From Serinus canaria (taxonomy: Eukaryota > Chordata > Aves > Passeriformes > Fringillidae), in assembly GCF_022539315.1 (NCBI RefSeq), contig NC_066317.1:49208435-49272434 (forward strand): a stretch of 64,000 nt of DNA, given 5' to 3'. The notes below the pieces were generated by a model that was given only the letters and a program-made list of their open reading frames with translations, was not told the DNA's origin and searched no databases. Below, in pieces: positions 25,901 through 34,982 of the stretch. The position numbers were made by a program, and so were the translations under genes. Position 1 is the first letter of the stretch, and each line of letters opens with the position of its first letter.

Positions 25901-27362
25901 AAAAATGTTCCAGGAGATGCATAAAAGCCCAAATAGAAAAACCCAGTATTTGCTTTAAATAATTAAAAAAACTCGCTGATACTGAGTTTTCTCCTGTTAA
26001 TAAACTGAGTAGGTATAGTGAAACAAAAACGAAAATGAATGAAGAAAAAAGGCCGACTATTTTAAATTGCTGCTCCTATTAATAGCACATCCTGTTTTCC
26101 ATTTTGGCCACACTTGTTTCCCAAAGTATTCTGCTTACCCAGCTGTAGGTTGTTAAGATTGTATCTTGCAGCTATTATGTCTCAGAGGAAATGCTTGGGT
26201 AGGCAATTTAGGTGGATTTTATTTTCCTATTTAATAGGGGAAGATTTTGTGGCTTTCAAAAACAATTAAGACCATTTCCAGTCACAAAGAGAGACATCAC
26301 ACTTGTAAAAATAGAAGTTTCATATAACAGCCCTTCATATAACATGCCTTTAAGTACAACAGAGCATTTCACATCTATGTTCACACAACATGCTCCTGAA
26401 ATCACTTCATGTTGAACTACACTAAATTTGAGAGGCATCTGTGCCCATATATGCAGCTTACCTCACTGTCAGTTAAATTCCATTGCAAGCAGTGCACAGA
26501 AACACTTCTGTTACGGTTTACCCCAGCTAATCAAGATCTCACTTTAAGATGCAAGAAAAGCATCTCAGTGACATTAAGATGGTTACTTTTTACTACATTT
26601 ACTGTAAGATAGTGTTCCTTTCTGTTTCCTTACACTTTTTATTATTTTTCATACAATGGCCTTAGAGGTAAATCAGAAGTTATAGCTTACAAAGCTCATG
26701 CTATGAAATTCAAACTTTAGTGAGCCAGAGGTTTTCTCAGGGATTCTTGGCCCCATGTCCTGTACTATCTGGCTTACATAAAGTGAATGCACAAAATGAT
26801 GCACATGCATGCTTATGTGCAGTGGTTTTCCTCTAGTCTGCGGTTCTTCAGCTCTACAAAATTTCACAAAATAATTATGGGAACAGTGGATAATTATGAC
26901 TCAAGTGGCAAATGTCACAGTCTAGAGCAGCATGCTCTAGAGGATAAAGCATGCACTACAGAACAAATGAGATCATAAAATAAATGTAATTCCTGCTGGT
27001 ACACCTGGATTTTTCTAGTCTGTAGTTCTATACTCCAACACAGAAAGATGAAATAGAAGCATCCTCTTTTCTTCAGCACAATACTTGGTGATGCATTTTT
27101 CCCCAGAACTCATTAAAATAGTACACATAAAAATAATTTCTTCTCTGGCTAGTTAACATGAGACAATAGAACAATTTACATGTGAAGCTGAAATGTAAAA
27201 ACTCAACAGCTAACCAGCTGAGTATTACCAAAAAGCAGCTGGCAAACTGCAATGACAGTACAAAGAGAACACCAGCAAATAGATCCCCTTGGTGGACACA
27301 GTGATTCACACTTCACACACTACATACACCAATAAGGTCGCAGAAGCAAACCCAGGTTTTAC
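16995..27362 (-). other. TBC1D1: Intron between e12 and e13 (10.4 kb)
   Basis: This is the longest complete intron. It has a GATA microsatellite (17122-17139) right after the e13 acceptor side, and many short open frames without motifs. No CR1 or LTR was recognised. A 42-nt segment at 19805-19846 has exon-like borders and is listed as a finding only. A GC-richer patch at 24.0-24.5 kb has no identifiable content. Confidence 0.85.
17122..17139 (+). repeat. (TAGA)n microsatellite
   Basis: Four and a half copies of TAGA (complement TCTA) lie in the intron, about 130 bp on the upstream (transcription) side of e13. Short enough to be common background, but it could vary in length between individuals. 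Confidence 0.85.
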
Positions 27363-27502
27363 CATCGTATCTGCTGGGAGAATCACAGGCTTTCTGAGGG
27401 GTGGCCACTCTCAGGAATATCTGCTGCCTCCAGGAATGCCTTCGAGTCCTCACAGGGCTGTCGGCATCCAGGGCCTGCTGGCCGTGCTTGGACTCGTAGT
27501 CG
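27363..27502 (-). CDS. TBC1D1: TBC1D1 exon e12: RRHSWRQQ exon
   Basis: 140 bp, phase 2 in and phase 1 out. The acceptor is ccctttcag before CGACTACGAG and the donor is GAT G|gtaaaa. It encodes DYESKHGQQALDADSPV, then RTRRHSWRQQIFLRVATPQ and KACDSPSRYD, aligning with human DFESKANHLGDSGGTPVKT. The 5' half is notably GC- and CpG-rich against its AT-rich surroundings. The region just upstream in transcription carries a second copy of the acceptor, described separately. Confidence 0.94.
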
Positions 27503-27653
27503 CTGAAAGGGCAGAACACAGAACAGTGTGTGAGGAGATCACCTGGGGCTGCCAGAACAGCCACACAGCCCCGGGGAACTGAAAGGGCAGAACAAGAACA
27601 GGGTGTGAGGAGGTCACCTGGGGCTGCCAGGAGCAGCCACAGCCTTAGGGAAC
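27503..27653 (-). repeat. 76-bp tandem duplication of the e12 3' splice-site region
   Basis: Plus-strand 27503-27578 (starting CTGAAAGGGCAGAAC) is repeated at 27579-27653 with about ten differences and small gaps. On the gene strand each copy contains TTCTGCCCTTTCAG. The downstream copy is the real e12 acceptor; the other is a duplicate acceptor 76 nt upstream. The segment is GC-rich compared with its surroundings. Confidence 0.88.
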
Positions 27654-28692
27654 ACATGGGCACTGCCTTGGGAATGCAGTGTGCTGTGCACATGCTGGGC
27701 CAAGCTTGCAGTGTCAGGAAGGTGAAACTTGCTTTGTGGCAGAGGCTTACACATGGCTGCAAACAGCACTGGGGTTCACAAACAGGGACTGGCAGCTCTG
27801 TACAGTCTACTCTTTCCAGTTTTAATTAATTTTCAGTTTTCTTTGCAGCAGTATATCAATCAGAATGTATTAAAGATACATACACAATAATGTAGCTTTA
27901 GCATCACACTATTTATATGCCATCCACAAAACTTAGCAATTATTCATAGGTGACACAAAGACTTGCAGATGCCTTTTGACAGTACTCATAAAGAAGCTTT
28001 ATAAACACCAACTGAACTCCCAACCTTCTGTGCACTGGGTATGCAATATATCCCCTCCCAACAAAGCCTGGGAGAAAAACTTGGGAACAAAATCCAAGAA
28101 CCTTGGATATTACTCCTTTGATGTCATCCACACATGCCATACAGAGGTTTTCATTCAGCATACAAAATGAAATAGTGAGGAACAATGCTGTTTTCCTATT
28201 AAAAATCCCACTAATAACTTTCATCTGTTAACTCAAAACTATTCATTGCTTTATTCCAGCTATTAGCCAAATGGTTACATGAGCCCTTGTAGAAGCTGAA
28301 AGGGATAAATGAAATCCAGATAGCTCTGGCAGCAACAGGCAGGAGCATTTTACAGGTCATCCTCTCCTTCCAACTTGAAGACACTGACATTGCTTTGGAT
28401 GAATCATATATTCTCTTAAGTAAAAACTCTCTTATGTCAGGAACAATCACAGAAATAGATAGATAGAAGCTGCATGACCATTGCAATATCAAAGATGACT
28501 AAAATCTACAATCCTAATAGGAGAGTAGTCTGGGACAGCTTAATTATTTTGACAGCAATTACATGCAGAATACATGCAGGTGAACCATTGCACAAATCAG
28601 GTTTTGCAAGTGCAAGAAGCATTTGAAATATTTCAGACACAGAAATCTTTGAAAATACAGTTTTACCTCTAGGCTTTAAGAGAGAACCCTAC
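27503..28692 (-). other. TBC1D1: Intron between e11 and e12
   Basis: 1.2 kb. The part next to e12 is the 76-bp duplication and a GC-rich patch up to about 27790. The rest is AT-rich with nothing recognised. Confidence 0.88.
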
Positions 28693-28812
28693 CTTGTTGT
28701 GCTCCTAAAGTCAGAGGTGTTATTTTCATCTACAGGAGCCAGAAATTTTAAGAAATTTGGCACAGAAGAGGAAGAATGAAGCTTTTTCCTTAAGGCAGTA
28801 CGGTAGGAGATG
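28693..28812 (-). CDS. TBC1D1: TBC1D1 exon e11: optional long-isoform exon B
   Basis: 120 bp, phase 2-2. The acceptor is gcactctcag before CATCTCC and the donor is ACA AG|gtaggg. It encodes ISYRTALRKKLHSSSSVP, then NFLKFLAPVDENNTSDF, a second SxPNFLK motif resembling that of e10. A second in-phase acceptor (ttaag, exon starting at 28788) would give 96 bp and drop eight residues. The first is preferred for its pyrimidine run. Together with e10 the insert is 83 residues, close to the mammalian long-isoform insert. Confidence 0.8.
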
Positions 28813-31158
28813 CTGAGAGTGCAGTTGGGAGAAGTATAGTTTAGAACAAAGAAGTATAAATCCACAGAATAAAAATAATACACATTCCTAAGTTTCAAAC
28901 AAAAGGCACCTAAATCCTGAAGGTCTGAATATCAAGGAAACCAAAGTCAAAACTAAAACTGCTAACAAAGCCCTACTTTGAGATACATATTTGTTTGGGC
29001 AAACTAAAATGTTCCAATGTATATAAATGTACTTCCAGTAAAATTATTATTCTTTGCTATATCACAAGATTTTTAGTGCATGTTTCAAATAAATTCCTTT
29101 AATCTAATAAGAACCAATGACAACTTTATTACATTTTCTTAAATATGAGTTTCAATGACTAAGTTTAGGGGAAAAGGTTAGGAAAAGTTGACACTGATAA
29201 TCACTGTGCTGGCAAATGAAAAATAAGACTTTGGCAAAAACTATTTTGCAAAGCATTAACAGGGCTTTATTCAGACAAACTTGGAACTCAAAAATTAAAA
29301 GTTAAGCCTTCTGACTGATCATTTAGGATTGTGGCTCTATTTATGCAGCAGACAGGAGTGCTAATCAAACTTCATCAACAGTTTTCTGGCCAACATAATT
29401 GTTTTAACAGAAATTATTTTCATTTAAAATAATTATTTAATTGTCTTTTAAAATAACAGGTCTGAAACACACTCAGAAGGTCAATAGAATGAAATAAGAA
29501 CAACTCAAATAATGAAAAGTTTTTGCATGGAGTGAAAATATAGAAAATTACTTGGCTGATGATAGTAGAAGATCTTTTTTGAGACAAGTACACAAAATCA
29601 CATGAGTAGGAAAATTTACTCCTGAAAACGTAAGTTTAGGAAAGAATTGTTTCTGATAAACCATAATGTTCTATTTGGATGACATTTAGCACTGTTTCCT
29701 GAAGATGTGAATGGAATGGGGTGGGGGAGGGCAGAATACTCTGGGATGATCACCAGCATGAAGTGAAGCAGGTTCTTTAGTAGCTGTTATTGAGATAAAG
29801 AAGATAAGGCTGTTGCATGGTGTGCCTGCAAACAGGGCTCACTTACAATTACATTGTAAATCCATTGCAATTACATGGTAATTTCACTTACAGAATTGGG
29901 AAGCTTGACTGTATTAATTTAAATTCATTAACCCATTTGACATCCCTACCAATTTCCATTTTCAGTGTTGCTGCTAAGATGTTCAGTACGGCACACCCTT
30001 AAGAGACAAGAAAAGAAAGAAGTTGCAACTGTGTGTACAGAATCATTACCAAATCCCTTGGAAAAAATTGCTTTGAGAATTTTACATCCAGGATTCAAGT
30101 AAGTCTTATTAAATTGAAGAGTGAACAGGATTCTGCAGGATCGCATTTCCTGCCTCGAGCTATGTCATACTCCTGAGATAAAGCTGAATGAAGAGATTCT
30201 AGTTAGTATTTAGCAAGTACAACTGAAGAAAGTGGTGAAGCAGCATCCTCAGTTGACTATTTTCTTAGATTTAGAAAAATCAGCACCTTGGGGAAACAGG
30301 AAACTTTCACACGAGAGAACAAAACCAAAAAATAAACAGCAACAGCAATAAAAATTGCTTGCCAATGGCCAGTGACTGTTGACAGTGCTTCTGAGGACAT
30401 TTGGTCTCATTAGCCTTTTGAGCTGAAATAAGCAGTCTTAGGTCAAGGGATTCAAAGAGAGTTTCACACTTTATGATTTTTAGGGAGCCACTCAGTTTTG
30501 GGTTCTCAGGGAAACAAGTGTTAATGTCCTTTTCTTCAATGTTCTCTCTATATATTTTAATTTTAAGAAAGAAGGCATGGAAAAGTATAACTTGGAACTG
30601 CTGCAAGTAACCAAGACAAATGATGGGTTGATGGGTTGGGGTTTTTGTTTGTTTGTTCTTGGGGTTTTGTTTTGTGGGGATGGGTTGTTTCCTATCAGCT
30701 CTCCATATTCCTGACGCCTCTTGCCCCATGTAACTACTTGGTCAACTTGCCTTTAATGTCAGGCACAAAAGAACAGTAGTATGTTTTTGTGTTACCATGA
30801 ACAAAGAACAGAACCAAATGCTTCATGAAGGACAGACAGAGTGAGCTCTCAGGTTCTTGGCAACTTATCCCTCACACAATTTAAGAAGTGCTGCTGTCTG
30901 CTGCATAACCATAAATTGCTTTGGAACAACCGGTTCTAAAGAAAGAGCCAGTGTCTGAAAGACTTTAATCAAAACAACAAATTATGTAAGTACCAGCTCT
31001 ACATTCAGTGGTGGAGCAGTTAAAGAGCTCCCTCTCCCATAAAAATCTACTACCTTTGGTCTATACTAAATTGTTTTAATTATTTGTGCCATAGAGTTCC
31101 ATATTTATGACATAGGAAAACAAACCCTACACCAAACTATTTGCAGGTACTAGCTCAC
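28813..31158 (-). other. TBC1D1: Intron between e10 and e11
   Basis: 2.3 kb, AT-rich. A G/T-rich run at 30630-30690 on the plus strand (A/C-rich in the transcript) has five runs of three or four G. The 140-codon minus-strand frame at 30307-30729 crosses that run and is low in complexity, so it is not called. Confidence 0.85.
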
Positions 31159-31287
31159 CTTTTTTGTGCAAAATGCCCACTTGGTTCTCCACTTGAATTA
31201 TGCCTTAGATATTTTAAAAAGTTGGGTGAAGAGGCCGAGGGATTAAGACGAGCTAGAGTAGGAGAACGTGCAAGTTGACCAGAAGAA
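31159..31287 (-). CDS. TBC1D1: TBC1D1 exon e10: optional long-isoform exon A
   Basis: 129 bp, phase 2-2, so it can be included or skipped without changing frame. The acceptor is aaatctaaaag before TTC TTC TGG and the donor is AAA AG|gtgagc. It encodes SSGQLARSPTLARLNPSAS then SPNFLKYLRHNSSGE, similar in style to the SAPSFLKSF-type segment of TBC1D4. Mammalian TBC1D1 has a muscle-enriched long isoform with two extra exons at this position. The acceptor is unusual: no AG occurs in the 123 nt before it and the main pyrimidine tract lies about 75 nt upstream. Expression was not tested. Confidence 0.82.
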
Positions 31288-32345
31288 CTTTTAGATTTGC
31301 CGACAGATTCGTTCACACCATATAGTGCGGATTCCAACCAGAGCGATGGAGTTGAGGTAGCACAGAGAACAACACAGAAAGAAAGGAAAGGAGGGAAAAA
31401 AAAATGAAATCCCTTCTCTAATATTTGAAATGGAGCTGGCATATATAAATGAGACATTTCCTATGTTTTTCACAGTTAATGCAGCAACTGTAAGAACAAG
31501 AACTGTTTTTAACCCGATCAGCAAAGTCTCAAATTCCTGTTTACAGGCTTCAGCAAAGCATTTCAGAATATGACCAATTATAACTCACCAAAAAATGGCA
31601 CTAACACCCCCATTTCTTTTTCCTTATATGAGCTTCCCCTTGATTTCAACGAGAAAGTCAGGCATATGATCAAGAGTTACAATGAATGAGAAGTGAAATA
31701 CAGAAGTATTTCAACGGTAATTGGAAAAAGCCAGATAGAAGGGAGGGAGAAAACTGCCATAAAGTTAGGAGGGGGCTAGAGATGCAGAGGCAGGCCTTTG
31801 AAGGAGGACAGCTTGAAGAATGTTCCTATTAAAGCAAGTAGTATTTTGTTTTGTGAGTAAAATCTAGATAGGCTCATTGAAAAGCTAGACAGGAGCCCAA
31901 CCTCTACCAATAATTAGGCGCTTTGAGTCACTTTTGTGTGCTTTTTCAAAGCTACACATGAAATCATCAACTAGTAAGGTTTTCAGGATCACAGGAATAA
32001 TGCTACTTCTTGTTTTCTATTTACAGATTTTTCTCTGTAAATAGAAAACAAGAAGTAGCATTTATTTATACTGCTCACAGATCAAAACAACAAAAATGAT
32101 TGCTTGGACAAATATAACTGAATCAAGTAGTTTGTGACATATACTGTGGAACTACACGTCTCATGTCTTCTTTCCCCTGTGAAGCACAGAGGGCTAAAGG
32201 TGCTTTTAAAAAGAATACCTACAAACCTCCAAGGAGTGGCACACTGCATCTCTTATCCATTAAGAGGACATACCTGTTGTGCAATTATCATCCCCAAATA
32301 TGCCCTCAACAAACAAAATCATAGCCTGTTTTTAATAAGGCTTAC
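31288..32345 (-). other. TBC1D1: Intron between e9 and e10
   Basis: 1.06 kb. It contains the 28-bp perfect inverted repeat at 31999-32062. Just upstream of e10 (31290-31412) no AG occurs on the transcribed strand; this stretch includes a long pyrimidine tract (about 31365-31405). Confidence 0.9.
31999..32062. repeat. Perfect 28-bp inverted repeat, 8-nt loop
   Basis: The left arm 31999-32026 (AATGCTACTTCTTG...TTTACAG) is the exact reverse complement of the right arm 32035-32062. The loop is ATTTTTCT at 32027-32034. Pairing stops at both outer edges. In RNA from either strand this would fold into a long stable stem. It lies about 280 nt past the e9 donor and about 710 nt before the e10 acceptor. 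Confidence 0.97.
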
Positions 32346-32635
32346 TTTCTTTTGTGAGGAGTCTCTGTGCTCACTGAGTGATACCTCATAAGTTTCCTCT
32401 GAGGAACAGATGGCGATGTTTCGACAGGCCCCAGAGATTCCTGGCTCTCGGTCGGTAAATGACTGAGTGTGTTTGCTCGCCTCCGAAAGCTCTGCTGGGG
32501 CAATGGAACAGACTGCTCCAGAGAGAAATCCTCTGTGTTGCTGCAGAGATCATCCAGTGATCCACTGGTCTTGACAGCATTTTCTGCAGGAAGCGTAGGA
32601 AGTCTGTCTTTCTCCTTTTCACACAACGGTGGCTC
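32346..32635 (-). CDS. TBC1D1: TBC1D1 exon e9: AKT-site exon
   Basis: 290 bp, phase 0 in and phase 2 out. The acceptor is ctgctag before GAG CCA CCG and the donor is AGA AA|gtaagc. It starts EPPLCEKEKDRLP, includes the acidic-serine stretch SGSLDDLCSNTED, then FRRRANTLSHLP, where the threonine matches human Thr596, the AKT target that recruits 14-3-3. It ends QRKLMRYHSVSTETPHKR. The last two bases (AA) complete a codon with the first base of e10, e11 or e12, so all three can be joined without a shift. Confidence 0.95.
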
Positions 32636-33722
32636 CTAGCAGTGCAAGAAATAAGGTTATCAATATCTGGGCTTAAAATCCATCCTTGAGATTACAGTAC
32701 CTGTCATTATTCGCATCCCACAGACATCTGCTGCAAACACACACATTTTTATCAAGCTAGGTCAAAGAAATATGTTTGATGTTTTATATCCGTATTCATC
32801 ACTTAGGCCAATAAAGCAGAGTTTTTACTTTGGAGAGAAAATTTTAAGTAATTTTGAGAGTAATAGTATGTTGAATACAAGTCAAAAGAAATAGGGTCAG
32901 ACCAAAAGGGTGCTGTTTGGCTAGCAGTGAAAAGGGTGAATGCAGAATTCACCCTTGCAGAATGCTGTATCTTTAGCAACCCAGTCTAACCATGTAATAT
33001 TCCACTTGTCTACCTGCAGATTCACAAAAAGAACTTAAGCCTATGACTAGATGCCTGTTTCAATCCCAAGCCATGCATTTTCTTTATTCCTCACCTTGTG
33101 TTCTTCCTGCAGAATCAGCCATTCTTTCAAAAACATAAGCAGAAAGAGCAGACTCTTGTTTACATGGCGTCAGGAGTCTGCAGGTGAGCAGGCATTACAG
33201 CAGAATCAATAGCTGTATAGCTAAGCCTGCAGACTGCTATGCTGCCTCCAGGGAAGGAGACTGGCTTCTTCCATGCTGCACATTTGTATTGTTTTATACA
33301 GACTAAAAGTTTTCTAACCACAGAAACAGGGAAATTACATCCTGTCTTAGTTTTAAGTTTCTTTTAATACAGTCCTGCATTCATGGTATGAACTTTCAGG
33401 ACTAAAACCAGTCAGATTAGGATCAGCAGCATGGTCATTATAGCACTTGTTTTGCTGCACACTGTTGTAAAATTCAGATGATGTTATATAATATTTTATT
33501 TCACATATACTCACATATTTATACAAAATATATGTTATATACAGTACAAGGCTCTTCTAATTCAATAGCACTTCTCTGATTTATAACACAGGGAATAGAA
33601 TGAAAAGCTTGAAAGCAACTTGAAACATTTCACATCTGACCATATTTCATACTTGCTTAGTTGTTTCAGGGAATATTTTTTGAAGTGTCTAAATATGTAC
33701 AATTATCCCAGGCTTTACTTAC
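32636..33722 (-). other. TBC1D1: Intron between e8 and e9
   Basis: 1.09 kb, AT-rich. It has one small perfect hairpin: a 10-bp stem of AAGGGTGAAT (32932-32941) with ATTCACCCTT (32947-32956) around a 5-nt loop. Nothing else was recognised. Confidence 0.88.
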
Positions 33723-33809
33723 TTTGTTTGTGCTGCTTAAGGTACTGGACATAGAGCTGTCCAAATCCACAGAACCAGACCTGTCCAGTGGACCTCTGGC
33801 TTTACTGCC
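33723..33809 (-). CDS. TBC1D1: TBC1D1 exon e8: serine-rich linker
   Basis: 87 bp, 29 codons, phase 0-0. The acceptor is gctacag before GGC AGT AAA and the donor is AAA|gtaagt. It encodes GSKARGPLDRSGSVDLDSS then MSSTLSSTNK, which aligns with human GNKARGLQEHSISVDLDSS. It is short and low in complexity, and supported by splice sites, phase and position between e7 and e9. Confidence 0.93.
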
Positions 33810-34853
33810 CTGTAGCAACAAAGCACATCAGCAGTTAAGATTACGATATATAGGACACACCAAAGAGATTTCGGTAGCACAGTAATTTTCACAGACAGTA
33901 TCAAATTTGATTTCCTGAAATGCCTAAAAATACCCTTTTTCCTTATGGGAAACAGAAGCTTTATTGAGGATAGTCTCTGTCAATGTGAAGGATCCTGTAT
34001 AATTAAGGAATTCTCATGGGCAATGATGTGCTTTCCATGATATGTACATTATCACATATTTCACATGTACTAGAACTGCTGTTAAAGTACCTTCTGTATT
34101 AGGTACTTACAAAGATACAGAAATATTAAAAGGATATCTTTACAAAGGACTAAACCCATATAATTTAGTACACAGGAAAACATAATTTCTGGTATTATCA
34201 TTCAGTACCTACAAATCAGAAAGCATAACTATTTCTGTAGAATCTGTGAACAATATTTTTATATAATTTGTTTGAGTAATGTTGTTATGTAACTAAGAAA
34301 AATATCTGATGAATTCTGATGTGCTAACACAATTATGGAACTTGTATCTTCCTAATCTTTAATCATATCATTTTTTAATGTTCTGAAGTTAAAGCTCATG
34401 TTCTCTTTGAAGTTTTATTCCAGGTAAAATATAAAATGTTGTCATTATTCACAACAGTGACTATCTGTCTAGTTCAGCCAAAACCTCTGGCTCCAGATCT
34501 GATCAAAATCAAGAGTTTCCACCAAGACAGCAATGCCAGTGAAAATGCAACCAGTGTACAGCTATGCTTACATAGGCAGCTTATACCAGTCAGGACAAAC
34601 TGAAAAAAACTAGAACAGTACTACAGCTAATATAACAACACTAACATTATATTTCATATCCTGAGAACAGCTGCAGTATGATTTTATAGGGGTGAATTCT
34701 AGAAATACTGTCTGGGAAGTAACAAATATTTTTGTCACTGTGACTTTAATAACCTTTGGGCTAAGGTCTGGAATGCTAACAAATAAGACTTTTCTTTCAA
34801 ATAAACAAAGCAATGACATTATGTTCAAGGACAATAAACAAGAAGATACTTAC
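33810..34853 (-). other. TBC1D1: Intron between e7 and e8
   Basis: 1.04 kb, AT-rich, nothing recognised. Confidence 0.9.
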
Positions 34854-34982
34854 ACGTGATAAAATACTTTCAAAAGATTCTGTAAGAGACCTTTTTGCTT
34901 TATTCTTTAGCATGTCTAATCTGAATCTCGAAGCAGTGCTGGACCCTTCATTTACAGCATTCTCAGCAGGAGGTTGTGAAGC
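34854..34982 (-). CDS. TBC1D1: TBC1D1 exon e7: phospho-regulated linker
   Basis: 129 bp, 43 codons, phase 0-0. The acceptor is acttgcag before GCT TCA CAA and the donor is CGT|gtaagt. The first half is variable; the second half is the conserved block SRFRLDMLKNKAKRSLTES then FESILSR. The basic-serine segment KAKRSLTES is a known region of multisite phosphorylation in TBC1D1. Confidence 0.95.

Noticed and set aside
27313..27762. 149-codon minus-strand open frame as a separate gene
   Set aside because: Its second half is TBC1D1 e12; the upstream part is the intronic duplication, open by chance.
30630..30690. G-rich run as a G-quadruplex
   Set aside because: Five G-runs are present but the loops are long and uneven; the case is weak.
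30307..30729. 140-codon minus-strand frame
   Set aside because: Runs through an A/C-rich simple stretch; low complexity, no motif.
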